From Mesorhizobium sp. B2-7-2 (GTDB taxonomy: Bacteria; Pseudomonadota; Alphaproteobacteria; Rhizobiales; Rhizobiaceae): a DNA stretch of 64,000 nucleotides. A model generated the notes under the pieces. It did no database searches and was not told the DNA's origin. It worked only from the letters and a program-made list of their open reading frames with translations. Positions 1 to 9,600 of this stretch are shown here, one piece after another. Position 1 is the stretch's first letter. Every line of letters begins with the position of its first letter. The stretch is taken from the NCBI RefSeq assembly GCF_006440775.1, contig NZ_VFTZ01000004.1, positions 186,001 to 250,000 of the forward strand, given 5' to 3'. Made by a program: the position numbers and the translations under genes.

Positions 1-50
1 CCGTGAAATCAGCGCAAACGCCGGGGAGTGGTTGAAGCCGCCCCAACGTC

Positions 51-230
51 GTCATTCTATGGCGGAGCAAGGAGCGAAGCGACGCGGCGCAGACCATAGA
101 ATCCATTCCGTGACGTTGAGGCGCCGCCACGGTGCAGAATTCTGCTCCGTTGCACGCCTTGGCGAAGGTAACGGCATGGATTCCAGGGTCTTCGCGACGG
201 AGCTTCGCTCCTGCTCCGCCCTGGAATGAC
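51..230. repeat. Composite inverted-repeat element (intergenic repeat)
   Basis: Two related hairpin modules face each other. Module one has arms ATTCTATGG (54-62) and CCATAGAAT (94-102). Module two has arms ATTCCAGGG (180-188) and CCCTGGAAT (219-227). The first 65 or so bases (from 51) closely resemble the reverse complement of the last 65 (ending at 230), including the shared core GGAGCGAAGC (71-80, and inverted at 202-211). This layout is typical of dispersed intergenic palindromic repeats of rhizobia. No gene is recognised in 1-323; short open frames there run through the repeat and look like shadows. The element lies just downstream of the last gene of the leftward T6SS operon, so it may end or stabilise that transcript. 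Confidence 0.75.
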
Positions 231-323
231 GATCGCGATGGGCGTTTCGGCCAATCTCCAACGCATGCCGCCTGCCAACGCAAACAGAGCCGACCGGTCA
301 AAGTCCCTGTGCCGGGCCACTAG

Positions 324-2765
324 CTAGCCGGGCTCCAGCGTGTTCTGGATCGAACTTATCAGCACAGTGATCGCCTGCTTGTATTTTTCGAATTCCGGAG
401 ACGTCTGCCGGATTTCGGTCGTGGTCGTCGCCGGCTGGCTTTGGTCGGTCACCACGCGCGGCGCTTTCTGCCCCATTTTCCGCTCGGCCCAGTCCACAAC
501 ATAACTGGCGGTCTTGCCGGTAAGGAACGGGTTGGCCTGGATGACGGCTGATCCCAGAACCGCAGTCAATTGCGACGAGCCCGGCGCCGCCAGCACCTGA
601 TGCGCCCCTTCCATGCCGAGGAAATGGCAAAGATAGAGGCGACCGGCGGTGATCTGGTGGCCGCGGGCGCGCAGATAGGCTTCGCCTTCGCGCGCCAGGT
701 TGCGCACCATCTCGCGCGACAGCGTCGCGTCGTAGCGGAGCGCCAAAAGGTCGGCGGTCGAAAGCGAGCGGGCAAGATCGGGACGATAGGTGTTCATCAT
801 CCGGATCCAGGTCTTGGAGATGAACTGGCCGGCGCCGGTCGCCGACGAAAGCGGGTTTTTGGCACGGGCGCTGCCGCCGCTTTCGACATGCACGATCCGG
901 TCGGTCAGCGTCTCGACGGCGGAATCGCCTGAGCCGCCGGAGCTGACGGAAACGGCGGTGGCGACCGAAGTGACCGTGCCCAGCGGATCGATGGCCTCGC
1001 CGTTCTGGTAGAGCTCGAAATGCAGATGCGGGCCGGTCGAAAGCCCTGTGGTACCGATATAGCCGATGACGTCGCCGGCCTTCACCTTGGTGCCGACCCC
1101 GCTGGCGATGGCGAATTTCTGCATATGCGCATAACGCGTCTCGCGACCGTTGGCATGTGTGATCTTCACCAGATTGCCGTAGCTGCCGCCATCGCCCTGG
1201 AAGGAGATCGCGCCGTCGAAGGCGGCCATCACCGGCGTGCCGACCGGCGCCGCCCAGTCGACGCCCTTGTGGATTCGAACCGTACCGAGGATCGGATGCT
1301 TGCGCGGGCCGAAGGTCGAGGTCATCACTCCGGCGACCGGTGTGACCATGCCGTTGGTGACGGTCAGCGAGCGGACCTGGTCGTCGCCCGTCACGCAGGC
1401 ATACTGGCCGTCGCTCTGCTGGAAGACGAAACAGTCAAGGCTCTTGTCCGTGCCCTGGACGCCGACATAGAGCACCCGCCCGGAGATGTCGCCTTGGCCG
1501 CGCGGCGTCTGCGAATAGATCAGCACCAGGCGCTGGTCCTCGCTGGCGAAGGCGTCGAGGTCCTGCCCCCTTGACAGATACATGATCGCCTCGCCGATGA
1601 CGCTGGTCGGCACCTTGTTGCGTGCTGCCGTCGAATAGATCGCGTCGAGCAGGCGGTACTGCCGCTTGGGCCCGCCCTGGTCGGAGGCGCCGGAATAGTT
1701 GAAGAGGTCCTCGCGGACCCAGGGGTCGACGCCCGACACGAAGGCGCCGGCCGCATTGCGCGTCAGCGTGCCGACATAGACGTTCCTCGCGTAGACGGAG
1801 ACTTGCATCAGCGACATGGTGGTCGTCTCGCGGTTCGGTCGGAACCCGCGCATGGCCACCACAAAGCCGGGCTCCAGCCCGTCGCGGTTGAACAGCGTCT
1901 TCAGCGCCTCGCCCGCAAGCTTCGCATCGTCGGCGGAGAAATGCGCGTCGAGCGTCACGCTGTCCAGGCTGCGGTCGTTGAGGATCTTCACGAACGTGTC
2001 CTCGGTCGTCTCGAAGCGCTGATACTCGCTGGTGACGGTCGCAACGGTCGTGTTGTTCTCGATCGCGGTCTTCTTGAAAGCCGGGAGCGCGGCTTCGCCC
2101 TGGTCGATGGTCTCGCCCCAGCCGGCCTCGGGGTCGTCGGCGTCGGCCTTGGGCGCCGGGCCGGCGTCGCTCTCGTCCGGCGCCGCCTGGAGGTCGTTCT
2201 CGAGGTCGCCTTGCGGATCGCCCTGTTGATCGTCTGGCGCCGCGGCCGGAGCGGGCGGTGCCGGTTGCGCATCGTCGGGCGCCGTTGCCGAAGGCTTGGG
2301 AGCGGCCTGCCGCTGCGCCTGGAAGAAGGCGAAATCCTCCTGCGTCGACGGGATCGTCGTCATGAACTTCTCGCTGGCGCTCAGCATCACATCGGACAGC
2401 GTCTCGATCTGCGGCGAAGCCCCGGAACTGTCGAGCTCGGCAGGGCGCGCGACGGTCTTGCCCTTCGTCGCGCTGTCGGCATCGGGCGCCAGCGTGATCC
2501 ACATCGGATCGCCGGCGAGATCGATGATCGCCGGCACATAGACCGAGGCATCGGGGGGCACGTCTTCCATGCCCTCGACGGGATGCAGCTCTTCGTCCTC
2601 GTCGCCGAACGACCAATAGTCCCTGGTCATGTAGAAGCCGGTGGCCAAAGCGACGACGGCGAGCGTTGCGGCCCCTGCAAGGACTCCGCGCCAGAGCTTG
2701 CGCCGCCGCTCGGCCAAGCGCGCCAGCTTCTTCTGTTTGAAGCTCGTGTCGATCGCGTGCGTCAC
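324..2765 (-). CDS. Membrane-anchored M23 metallopeptidase with C-terminal lytic transglycosylase-like domain
   Basis: A predicted 813-residue bifunctional peptidoglycan hydrolase. A single transmembrane segment lies near residues 28-46, followed by an acidic/Ala-Pro-rich stretch (about 130-220) and a long middle region. An M23 (LytM-type) domain follows: His499 and Asp503 in HKGVDW and the HLH pair 580/582 in GPHLHFE are the expected zinc ligands. A lysozyme-like SLT domain begins near residue 620, with candidate catalytic Glu628 in HVESGG and the family-typical ATGAGQFI. The start is the GTG at 2765, whose first bases overlap the TGA of the DUF1036 gene (GTGA), so the pair is translationally coupled; an in-frame upstream extension would only be shadow of that gene. 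Its place after ppkA in a T6SS operon suggests it opens the cell wall for apparatus assembly (inference). Confidence 0.85.
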   Translation of the reverse strand: MTHAIDTSFKQKKLARLAERRRKLWRGVLAGAATLAVVALATGFYMTRDYWSFGDEDEELHPVEGMEDVPPDASVYVPAIIDLAGDPMWITLAPDADSATKGKTVARPAELDSSGASPQIETLSDVMLSASEKFMTTIPSTQEDFAFFQAQRQAAPKPSATAPDDAQPAPPAPAAAPDDQQGDPQGDLENDLQAAPDESDAGPAPKADADDPEAGWGETIDQGEAALPAFKKTAIENNTTVATVTSEYQRFETTEDTFVKILNDRSLDSVTLDAHFSADDAKLAGEALKTLFNRDGLEPGFVVAMRGFRPNRETTTMSLMQVSVYARNVYVGTLTRNAAGAFVSGVDPWVREDLFNYSGASDQGGPKRQYRLLDAIYSTAARNKVPTSVIGEAIMYLSRGQDLDAFASEDQRLVLIYSQTPRGQGDISGRVLYVGVQGTDKSLDCFVFQQSDGQYACVTGDDQVRSLTVTNGMVTPVAGVMTSTFGPRKHPILGTVRIHKGVDWAAPVGTPVMAAFDGAISFQGDGGSYGNLVKITHANGRETRYAHMQKFAIASGVGTKVKAGDVIGYIGTTGLSTGPHLHFELYQNGEAIDPLGTVTSVATAVSVSSGGSGDSAVETLTDRIVHVESGGSARAKNPLSSATGAGQFISKTWIRMMNTYRPDLARSLSTADLLALRYDATLSREMVRNLAREGEAYLRARGHQITAGRLYLCHFLGMEGAHQVLAAPGSSQLTAVLGSAVIQANPFLTGKTASYVVDWAERKMGQKAPRVVTDQSQPATTTTEIRQTSPEFEKYKQAITVLISSIQNTLEPG

Positions 2766-3256
2766 GGGCTGTTTCCGGTCAGGAAATAGGTCCAGCGCAC
2801 CTGCTCCTGCGTATCGACTTCGACGAAGCGCGCCGCGATATGGCCGCGCTGCCAGCACTCCTCGATGCCGCGGATCGAGAAGCGCCGCCGGTCGATGCAC
2901 ATCTCGGTCGATCCGTTGAGGATCGCGTGGCCGAAGACGTCCGTCGCGTAGAGGTAGATGTAGCGGTTGGCCAGCTCCTCGCGGATGACGTTGACGCACT
3001 GGTTGGCGCCGATCGTCCACCAGCCGTCGGTCTGGTCGGCATTGTCGACTTTCTGTCCGACCGCGAGATTGACGACGTCCAGCGTCTGGTTGCAGACGGT
3101 GAATTCGGCATGCGCCTTGCCGGGCGAAAGCATCGAGAACAGCGCCGCGCCGAGCAGCGCCGCAAGCGTCATGCGGCTCGGCAACGGGAATCGGAGCCGG
3201 CTACGCTGCTTGCGTGGCGAGGGCCGGCTCGAGGTACGCAGGGTGCGAAGATCCAT
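2762..3256 (-). CDS. Secreted DUF1036 domain protein
   Basis: A 164-residue protein with an Arg-rich N-terminus, a hydrophobic segment and a signal-peptidase-like site at AHA-EF (about residue 50), so the mature DUF1036 domain should be periplasmic. The domain contains several cysteines (in VCNQT, NQCVN, EMCID and EECWQ) that could form disulfides. An internal ATG (codon 29, at 3172) would give a more classical signal peptide and cannot be excluded as the true start. The gene follows ppkA by 11 bp and overlaps the hydrolase gene by 4 bp. DUF1036 has no established biochemical role; the context suggests an envelope accessory of the T6SS or of the periplasmic sensor domain of PpkA. Confidence 0.8.
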   Translation of the reverse strand: MDLRTLRTSSRPSPRKQRSRLRFPLPSRMTLAALLGAALFSMLSPGKAHAEFTVCNQTLDVVNLAVGQKVDNADQTDGWWTIGANQCVNVIREELANRYIYLYATDVFGHAILNGSTEMCIDRRRFSIRGIEECWQRGHIAARFVEVDTQEQVRWTYFLTGNSP

Positions 3257-3267
3257 CGGCGTTCATG

Positions 3268-5781
3268 CTATCCGCCAAGCCGGAAATAGGTGGCCGTGGC
3301 GGAGAACTGCGATCCATCGGCCTCGATCTCCTCGAGTATCCTGGGCAAAAGCTCCGAGGCCGGCGTCGGCCTGGAGAACATGGCGGCCTGGATGTCCTTG
3401 GGCCCGGTGATCACCAGCATGATCTGCGGCACCGCTTTGGCGGCTGCTTTGTCGGCGGCAGCGAGACCGATTGGGATGTTGAAGGTCACCTTGTCAGTCT
3501 GCGGCACCATGCGGTCGTCGAGATTGAAGGCGATGCCCTTGTGGTCGATCAGCATGATGTTCGAGATAAGCCCGCCGCCCGTATACAGCGCGCCGCTGAC
3601 CGGCGATCCGTCGGGGACCGATGTCCGGTCGAGGACAAGCTGTGGCTTTGCAGCCGAGCTCCGGTCGAGGAAGCGAAGGAAGGTGGGCACGCCGCACTGG
3701 GAGAGCGTGATCAGTCGCACGCTGATGTCCGGCTCGATATGGAACCTCGCCTGGAAGTCGTTGAGCAATTGTTCGAAAGGCTGGACCGCGGTTCCGAATC
3801 CCTCGATCGCCGGGGAAGCGCCGGGTCCCGAGGTGACGTTCGCGTAGAAACAGCTGCCGCCGCTGAAATCGCGCACCCAGGAGCGGCGCTCCGTCCACGC
3901 TTGCGTGTCCTGTTCCGGTGACGGAACCGCCGGTTTGGGCACATTGATGGCGACGTCGGTGTTGTCCGGCTGCTTGGCCGCCGGCGGCTGCTGTTGCTGT
4001 GCTGGCGCGGTCGGCGTTTGCGGCGGGTTGGCTTTCGGGGTCTGTGCCCCCAGCTTGGCCGGCGGACTGACAGGTTGCGCCGGTGCCGGGCTTTCCGAAC
4101 CGGGAGGCGGGGATGCTTTCGATTTCGGCAGCTTGGAAAGCATGTCGACCAGGTCTTTGACGCTGTGCTTGGCTGCCGGTGGGCTTGCCTCCTGCACCGG
4201 TTTGTTTTCAGCCGACTGGCTCGGTTCCTGCGTCTTGACCGCCGGCTCGCTTGCAGGCTGCGCCGGCTTCTGGCTTTCCGCGGCCTTCGGTGCGGGAACC
4301 GGTGCAGGCGTCGGCGATTGCTCCGCTGACGGTTGCGTGGGGTTGGTCTCGATCTGGGGGACGCGCGCCTGGTTGTCGGCCTCGCTCTCCGGCTGGGTGG
4401 CAGGCGCCTTGGCCCCCGCATCGGGTTGGATGGTCGGCTTCGTCGGCTCGATGGTGGCGGCGCTGTCAGCTTTCGGCGCCTGCGACTGAGTTGCGGACGG
4501 CGTCGGCGCCTGAGGTTTCGGTTCTTCCGGCTGCTGGGCTTCTGCAACTGGTTTGACTGCTTCCGCGACCGGCTTCGGCGTCAGCGGTCTGGATTTTTCC
4601 GCCACCGGCGGCGGCGCCAGCACGCCACTGACATAAAGGCCGCCCCCAACCAGCACAGCCAGCGCCGCAACGCCGCCGGCAATGACGGGTATCCGCGACG
4701 CCCTTCGCGGCGTCGCCGGTGCAGTCGCAGGCGCCCTGGGCGGAGCGGCCGCCGGCTGAGGCCGCGGCTCCGACAGATGCGCCGGACGCACATGCTCGAC
4801 GAAGCGCGGCTCGCCGGAAGGCGGCTGCGGTTTGGAATCCGGCAGCGCCGTCCAGCCGGCGCGCGGCAGGCCGGAGCGTTCGCGCGCGCCAAACGACACC
4901 GGCGGCGGCAGTGTCGCCTCGAGATCTTCGCCGCGCGTCGCCCTGGCGATCTCGGCCATGCTGGCCGGCCGGTCGCACGGATCCGGCTGCAGCATGGCTT
5001 CGATCAGCTCGCGGAAATCGGGATCGATATCCGACAGGTTCGGCACCGTCCGGCGCTTTTCGATGACCTCGTATTGCGACCCGCTCATGTCGAGCGGCTT
5101 TCCGAGCAGCGCCGCGGCCAGCACCAGGCCGAGGCTGTAGATGTCGGATTGCTCGCTGACCTCGCCGCCATAGAGGCCGAGCTGTTCGGGCGAGACGTAA
5201 TTGTATTTGCCGGCGAACTTTCCGCCGATCAGCGTTTCTCCGCCGACGGTGGCCGAACGGGCGATGCCGAAATCGATAATCTTGGCGCGCTCCACCTGCC
5301 CGCCCGGCAGAATGATGTTGTCCGGCGAGAGGTCGCGGTGCACCGCGCCAGCCTTATGCACTGCGGCGAGCCCCGAGGCCAGGCGATGGCAAAGCCGTCG
5401 CACATCTTCGCCCGGCATCGGCCCGCGCCGCATGATGTCGAACAGCGACTGGCCGTCCACGAACTCCATCGCAAGATAGGGGCGGCCGATCCCCGGGTCG
5501 ATGGTGAAGACGTGGTAGCGCACCACCGCGTCATGCGACAGATGGTTGAGGATCGATGCTTCCTTGCGGAACAGCGACAGGATCGTCTGGTCGCGGGCGA
5601 ATTCGGGCAGCACGATCTTGATCGCCACATGGTCGCCGGTCTGGATGTTGTGGCCGCGATAGACTTCGCCCATGCCGCCGGAGGCGATCCTCTCGTCGAG
5701 CTCGTAGATGCCGCTGAGCTGCGTGCCGACACCCGTATAGGTGACGTTCGTCGACAGCCGTGTCTTGTCGTCGTCGCTCAT
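3268..5781 (-). CDS. ppkA: T6SS-associated transmembrane Ser/Thr protein kinase PpkA
   Basis: An 837-residue Hanks-type kinase. The N-terminal catalytic domain (about 25-290) shows the glycine loop ASGGMGEVY, Lys55 in VAIKI, the catalytic loop HRDLSPDN (His148-Asp150; Ser replaces the usual Lys) and Asp170 in DFGIA. One transmembrane helix lies at about 364-386. A long Pro/Gln/Ala-rich linker follows, then a C-terminal periplasmic domain of about 230 residues (from about 605) that may sense envelope signals. The start ATG at 5781 overlaps the pppA stop as ATGA; the longer open frame upstream is shadow of pppA. With pppA and two FHA proteins this forms a threonine-phosphorylation switch as in Pseudomonas and Agrobacterium T6SS, where PpkA promotes secretion. 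Confidence 0.92.
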   Translation of the reverse strand: MSDDDKTRLSTNVTYTGVGTQLSGIYELDERIASGGMGEVYRGHNIQTGDHVAIKIVLPEFARDQTILSLFRKEASILNHLSHDAVVRYHVFTIDPGIGRPYLAMEFVDGQSLFDIMRRGPMPGEDVRRLCHRLASGLAAVHKAGAVHRDLSPDNIILPGGQVERAKIIDFGIARSATVGGETLIGGKFAGKYNYVSPEQLGLYGGEVSEQSDIYSLGLVLAAALLGKPLDMSGSQYEVIEKRRTVPNLSDIDPDFRELIEAMLQPDPCDRPASMAEIARATRGEDLEATLPPPVSFGARERSGLPRAGWTALPDSKPQPPSGEPRFVEHVRPAHLSEPRPQPAAAPPRAPATAPATPRRASRIPVIAGGVAALAVLVGGGLYVSGVLAPPPVAEKSRPLTPKPVAEAVKPVAEAQQPEEPKPQAPTPSATQSQAPKADSAATIEPTKPTIQPDAGAKAPATQPESEADNQARVPQIETNPTQPSAEQSPTPAPVPAPKAAESQKPAQPASEPAVKTQEPSQSAENKPVQEASPPAAKHSVKDLVDMLSKLPKSKASPPPGSESPAPAQPVSPPAKLGAQTPKANPPQTPTAPAQQQQPPAAKQPDNTDVAINVPKPAVPSPEQDTQAWTERRSWVRDFSGGSCFYANVTSGPGASPAIEGFGTAVQPFEQLLNDFQARFHIEPDISVRLITLSQCGVPTFLRFLDRSSAAKPQLVLDRTSVPDGSPVSGALYTGGGLISNIMLIDHKGIAFNLDDRMVPQTDKVTFNIPIGLAAADKAAAKAVPQIMLVITGPKDIQAAMFSRPTPASELLPRILEEIEADGSQFSATATYFRLGG

Positions 5782-6557
5782 CTGGCCAGGCCCTCCGCTG
5801 CGGACCGATCCGAATGGTGCGCGCCGCTCTGCCCGTCGCCGATCTTCACGAGCACGATGGTCACATTGTCGGTTCCGCCGCGCGCCAGCACGGTTTCCAA
5901 GAGGTTCTCGCATGCCGTCCGCGGCGTGGCGGATCTGACCGCGGCCCCGATCTCGGCATCGCTGACATGCGCGGTCAATCCGTCGGTGCCCAGAACGAAC
6001 ACGTCGCCCGCCATCAACTCGCCCTGCTGGAAATCGATCTCGAGCTCGTCGCTGACGCCGATCGCATGCGTGATCACGTTGCGGCGCGGCCAGACGCGCG
6101 CTTCCTCCGCGCTGATCATGCCGCGGTCCAGCAATTCCTGCACCTCGGTGTGATCCTTGGAAACTTGGAAGATCGAGCCGTTGCGGACGAGATAGATGCG
6201 GCTGTCGCCGGCCCAAAGGCAGGCGAAGCGCCCATCCATGGCAAGCAAGGCCGCGAAAGTGGAGCCGATGGTGATGCCGCGCGAGCGCGATATGTTGCGG
6301 ATCTCGGCATTGGCGCGGCTGAGCCGGTCCTCGAAGCGGGCACGAAGATCCGGCGCCGAGCTGGCAATTCCGATCGTCGCCAGATGGTCGACGATGCTGG
6401 CCGAGGCGACTTCGCCGGCCTCATGCCCGCCCATGCCGTCGGCCACCACCCACAGCCCGGTCAGCGGCTCGATGAGGTAATTATCCTCGTTGTGGTCGCG
6501 CACGCAGCCCTTGTGGCTCACGCCGAAGCTGTCGATGGGGAGGGCGACAGTGCTCAA
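5778..6557 (-). CDS. pppA: T6SS-associated PP2C-type protein phosphatase PppA
   Basis: A 259-residue PPM/PP2C phosphatase of usual length. Metal-binding and catalytic motifs are present: RDHNEDNYL near the N-terminus, VVADGMGGHEAG, GSTFAALL, LGTDGLTAHVSD and the terminal GGTDNVTIV. It should dephosphorylate the targets of the adjacent kinase PpkA in the cytoplasm and so switch the T6SS off. The gene overlaps ppkA by 4 bp (ATGA), indicating balanced co-translation of kinase and phosphatase. It lies 117 bp after tssM; that gap may hold a secondary promoter but no convincing motif is visible. Confidence 0.93.
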   Translation of the reverse strand: MSTVALPIDSFGVSHKGCVRDHNEDNYLIEPLTGLWVVADGMGGHEAGEVASASIVDHLATIGIASSAPDLRARFEDRLSRANAEIRNISRSRGITIGSTFAALLAMDGRFACLWAGDSRIYLVRNGSIFQVSKDHTEVQELLDRGMISAEEARVWPRRNVITHAIGVSDELEIDFQQGELMAGDVFVLGTDGLTAHVSDAEIGAAVRSATPRTACENLLETVLARGGTDNVTIVLVKIGDGQSGAHHSDRSAAEGLAR

Positions 6558-6674
6558 TTTGCCACCAAGCGCTCAGCAGGCGTCCTCTGTGACCAGCCAT
6601 GGGCCGCGTGCCCAGGCCACTCTGCCACAAGCGTATGTATTAGAGTACCGAAATGAAGGCTGGGACCGACCATC

Positions 6675-9600
6675 TCAGAACGCCTTCGGACAGCTGAAGC
6701 CGGACAAGGCCGGCAGCAGCAACGGATTGGCGCCCGAGCCGGCCTGGATGGTGTAGGCGACATCGCGTCCGCCGATCACGAAGCGCGCTTCGGTGTTGGC
6801 GCCGTCGCCGGTGATGGTTGCTTTGTCGAAAAGCCGCTTCAATGCCCATGGTCCTTCGAATTTGAGCGCGGACGCGCGGCCGGGCATTTCCGGCACGAGG
6901 CTGAGGCTCGCCGATCCGGAAGCGGCGCCGCTTGGCCATGTCACGATGCTCGGCGCGTTGCCGGCCTGCGCGCTCTGGACCGTCTGCCCGTCGACATCGA
7001 GCAAAGCGCTGTCGACTTCGCTGTTCAGTGAGGTGGGCGTTATGGTGATCGAGACCGAGGGCACCGAGCCGCCGGAAGGGAAGAACGCGCTGCGGATTTC
7101 CGCGGCCGACTGGAACACCTTCAAGGTCGATTTCGCCAGGTCCTTGCTTGAACGGGCGTCCTGCTTCCAGGTCCATTCCTGGCCGGTCATGTCGATCAGC
7201 GGCGCGAGGTTCTGCGCGAAGAACCGGTCCATCAGGCCGCCCGGCGCGAACAGCTTGGTGAAATCCGCCATCGAAATCTCGTCGCTGCCGTCGCGTGTGA
7301 AGGGATAGCGGCCGTTGACCGCCTCCTCGCAGACGCGCGTCACCGTCTGGTCGAGGCTCTGGTTGAGGTTGGCGACGGAGGCCTCGGCGACGTTGCCTTC
7401 GAGCTCGTCCGCCGCCGCGTTGACCATGCGCGCCAGCGGCTTGGGCAGGCGCGAGACATTGGCGCGCAATGTCGAGATCTGCAGTTGCAAATTGGCGTTG
7501 ACGCGTTCGATCTGCGCGGGGACATCGGCCGCGAGCTTCAGGCTCTGGAAGATGTCGCGGAAATTCTGCGTCAGCGCATCGAGCGGCCGGCGCCCGGCGG
7601 CCCCGCCGACCAGCGCCTGGAACGAACGGAACTGCGCCTCGACGCTCGCGCCGGCATTCTGCACGACGGCCGAGCTCGCGCCGGCGCGGCTCTGCGACTT
7701 GCCGCCGGCGATCTGCAGGCCGATGCGGGCCAGTCCCTTGGCCATGCTGGCGGGATCCTGCTGCGCCGTGCCGATATCGCCGTCGGCGCCGCTGTCCTTC
7801 GTCAGTGCGGTTTCATCGGCGATCGCGGTGAAGAGCTGGTCGAGGGGCGAGTCCGGCGCGGCGAGGGCGGAGAGCGCCAGATATTGCGGCTTGTCCTTCA
7901 GCATCGCCTTGAGCTTCAGCTGGTCGAGCACGCCGTTCCAGGCGGCGGCGAATTCCTTGCCGTAGCGATCGGTGAGTTCGGGACCGAGCTTGGGCAGGTC
8001 CTGGTCGATGCCGCCCTGTTCCCCGCCGCCGCCGAGCACCCATTGGTCGTCGACGAGCATCTGCGCGATGCGCGCCAGCTGCGGCAGGAAGAAGCGATTG
8101 AAGCCGGCACGCGTGTAAAGGCCGGGGACGTGAAGATCGGCGAGCTGGCTGCCGTCCGTGCGCTCGAACAGCAGCTGCGCTTCCGGACCGGCTTTCGCGG
8201 CGATGGAGAAATCCTGCAGCCGTGCCGCGTAGACCGCCGACTTGATCTGCGCCGAGGCGCGGTCGGCGAGGCTCATGCGTCCGAGTGAGCGCTGCGCGGC
8301 CTCGACCAGCGGCTGGTTGAGCGCGAAAGTCGGATCGTAGGCGTCGTCAAGCGCAAGCATGGCGCGCAGATGCTTTTCGAGCTGCGTGCGGCCCTCGCGG
8401 TTGTTCTCGCCGGGGTAGCGGTTCTCCTCCCAATCCTGCTTCATCCAGGAGACGATCAATTCGTCGTCGACCTTCGGCGCCTTGCCGCCCAGCATCAGGT
8501 AAATCTTGAGCGGCTCGTAGAGCGCGACCGGATCGGCCATCCTGGCCTGGATCGTCCGCTCGGCCTGAACCAGCAGCCGCGAGCGGAAGGTCCGCTCCAG
8601 CGCTTGCCGGTAAGCGGTCTTCGAGGCCGACAGCAGCCGCTCGCGCTGGCTAAGCCCGAACGTCTCCTCGACAGGCTTTCCCTGGTCGCTATTTTCGAAA
8701 CCGGCGGGCAGGTTGCGCAGCTGGTCGAGCGGACCGATGACGTTTTCGAGGTCGACGTCGCTCACCGCCGTGCTCTTGAGCAGGCTATCGGCGCTGTCGC
8801 GATAATGCGCCATGGCTTGGCGTGTGGAAGCGATCAGCGCCTTGTTGGCGAAGAAGCTGAGACCAAGCACGCCGAGCACCGCCACTGCCGCCAGCGCGAT
8901 CGCGGCCAGGCCGCCGAACCTGGCGAGCCTGATGCGGCGTTCGGCCGCCCGATCGAACGACACCCAGCCCGATTCCGGAAAGATCACATTGGCCAGCAGA
9001 TCGTGCAGGAAGAAGCTCTTGCCGGCGCCGGAAAGATGCGCCTGCGCGGCACTACCGAAACTGCGCCCGATCGCGCCCAGCACCTGGTCGAAGGGTGTGC
9101 CTTCCTGGGTGCCCGACGAGAAATAGAGCCCGCGCAGGCTGACATTGACCTGGCTGCGCGAGGTATCGAACAGGCTGCCGACAAACTGCGTTATCCGGTT
9201 CTTCAGCGTGCCGAACTGGGCGGGGAAGCCGAACAGCGCGATCCGCGCCAGCGGGTCGGGCTCTTCCTGCAGGCGGTCGGCGACTTCTTCGGCGAGCCGC
9301 TTCGCCAGTTCGTCGAAGGCTGCGGGCGCCTCGCCGGCCATGTTTTTGGTGCGGTCGGCGGTCTGGAATGTCGCGCCCCACACCTTGCGCCTGCGCGCTT
9401 CGTCGAAATCGCCGAAATAATCCATGAAACCGGCGATGAGATCGGCCTTGGTGAACAGCAGATAGACCGGGAACTGGACCTTCAGCGTCTCGTGCAATTC
9501 GCGCAGGCGGCTCCTGATCTCGCTGACATGCGCGTCGAGCTGCCGGTCGTCGAAGCCGATCAGGTCGGCAAGGCTGATGGCGAGGATCACGCCGTTGATC

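Noticed and set aside
1803..2789. Long plus-strand open frame of 328 codons opposite the peptidoglycan hydrolase gene
   Set aside because: It is the antisense shadow of a high-GC gene: Arg/Gly/His-rich, no family motifs and no ribosome-binding site.
4333..6153. Plus-strand open frame of 606 codons opposite ppkA/pppA
   Set aside because: The opposite strand carries unmistakable kinase and phosphatase motifs; this frame has only shadow-type composition.
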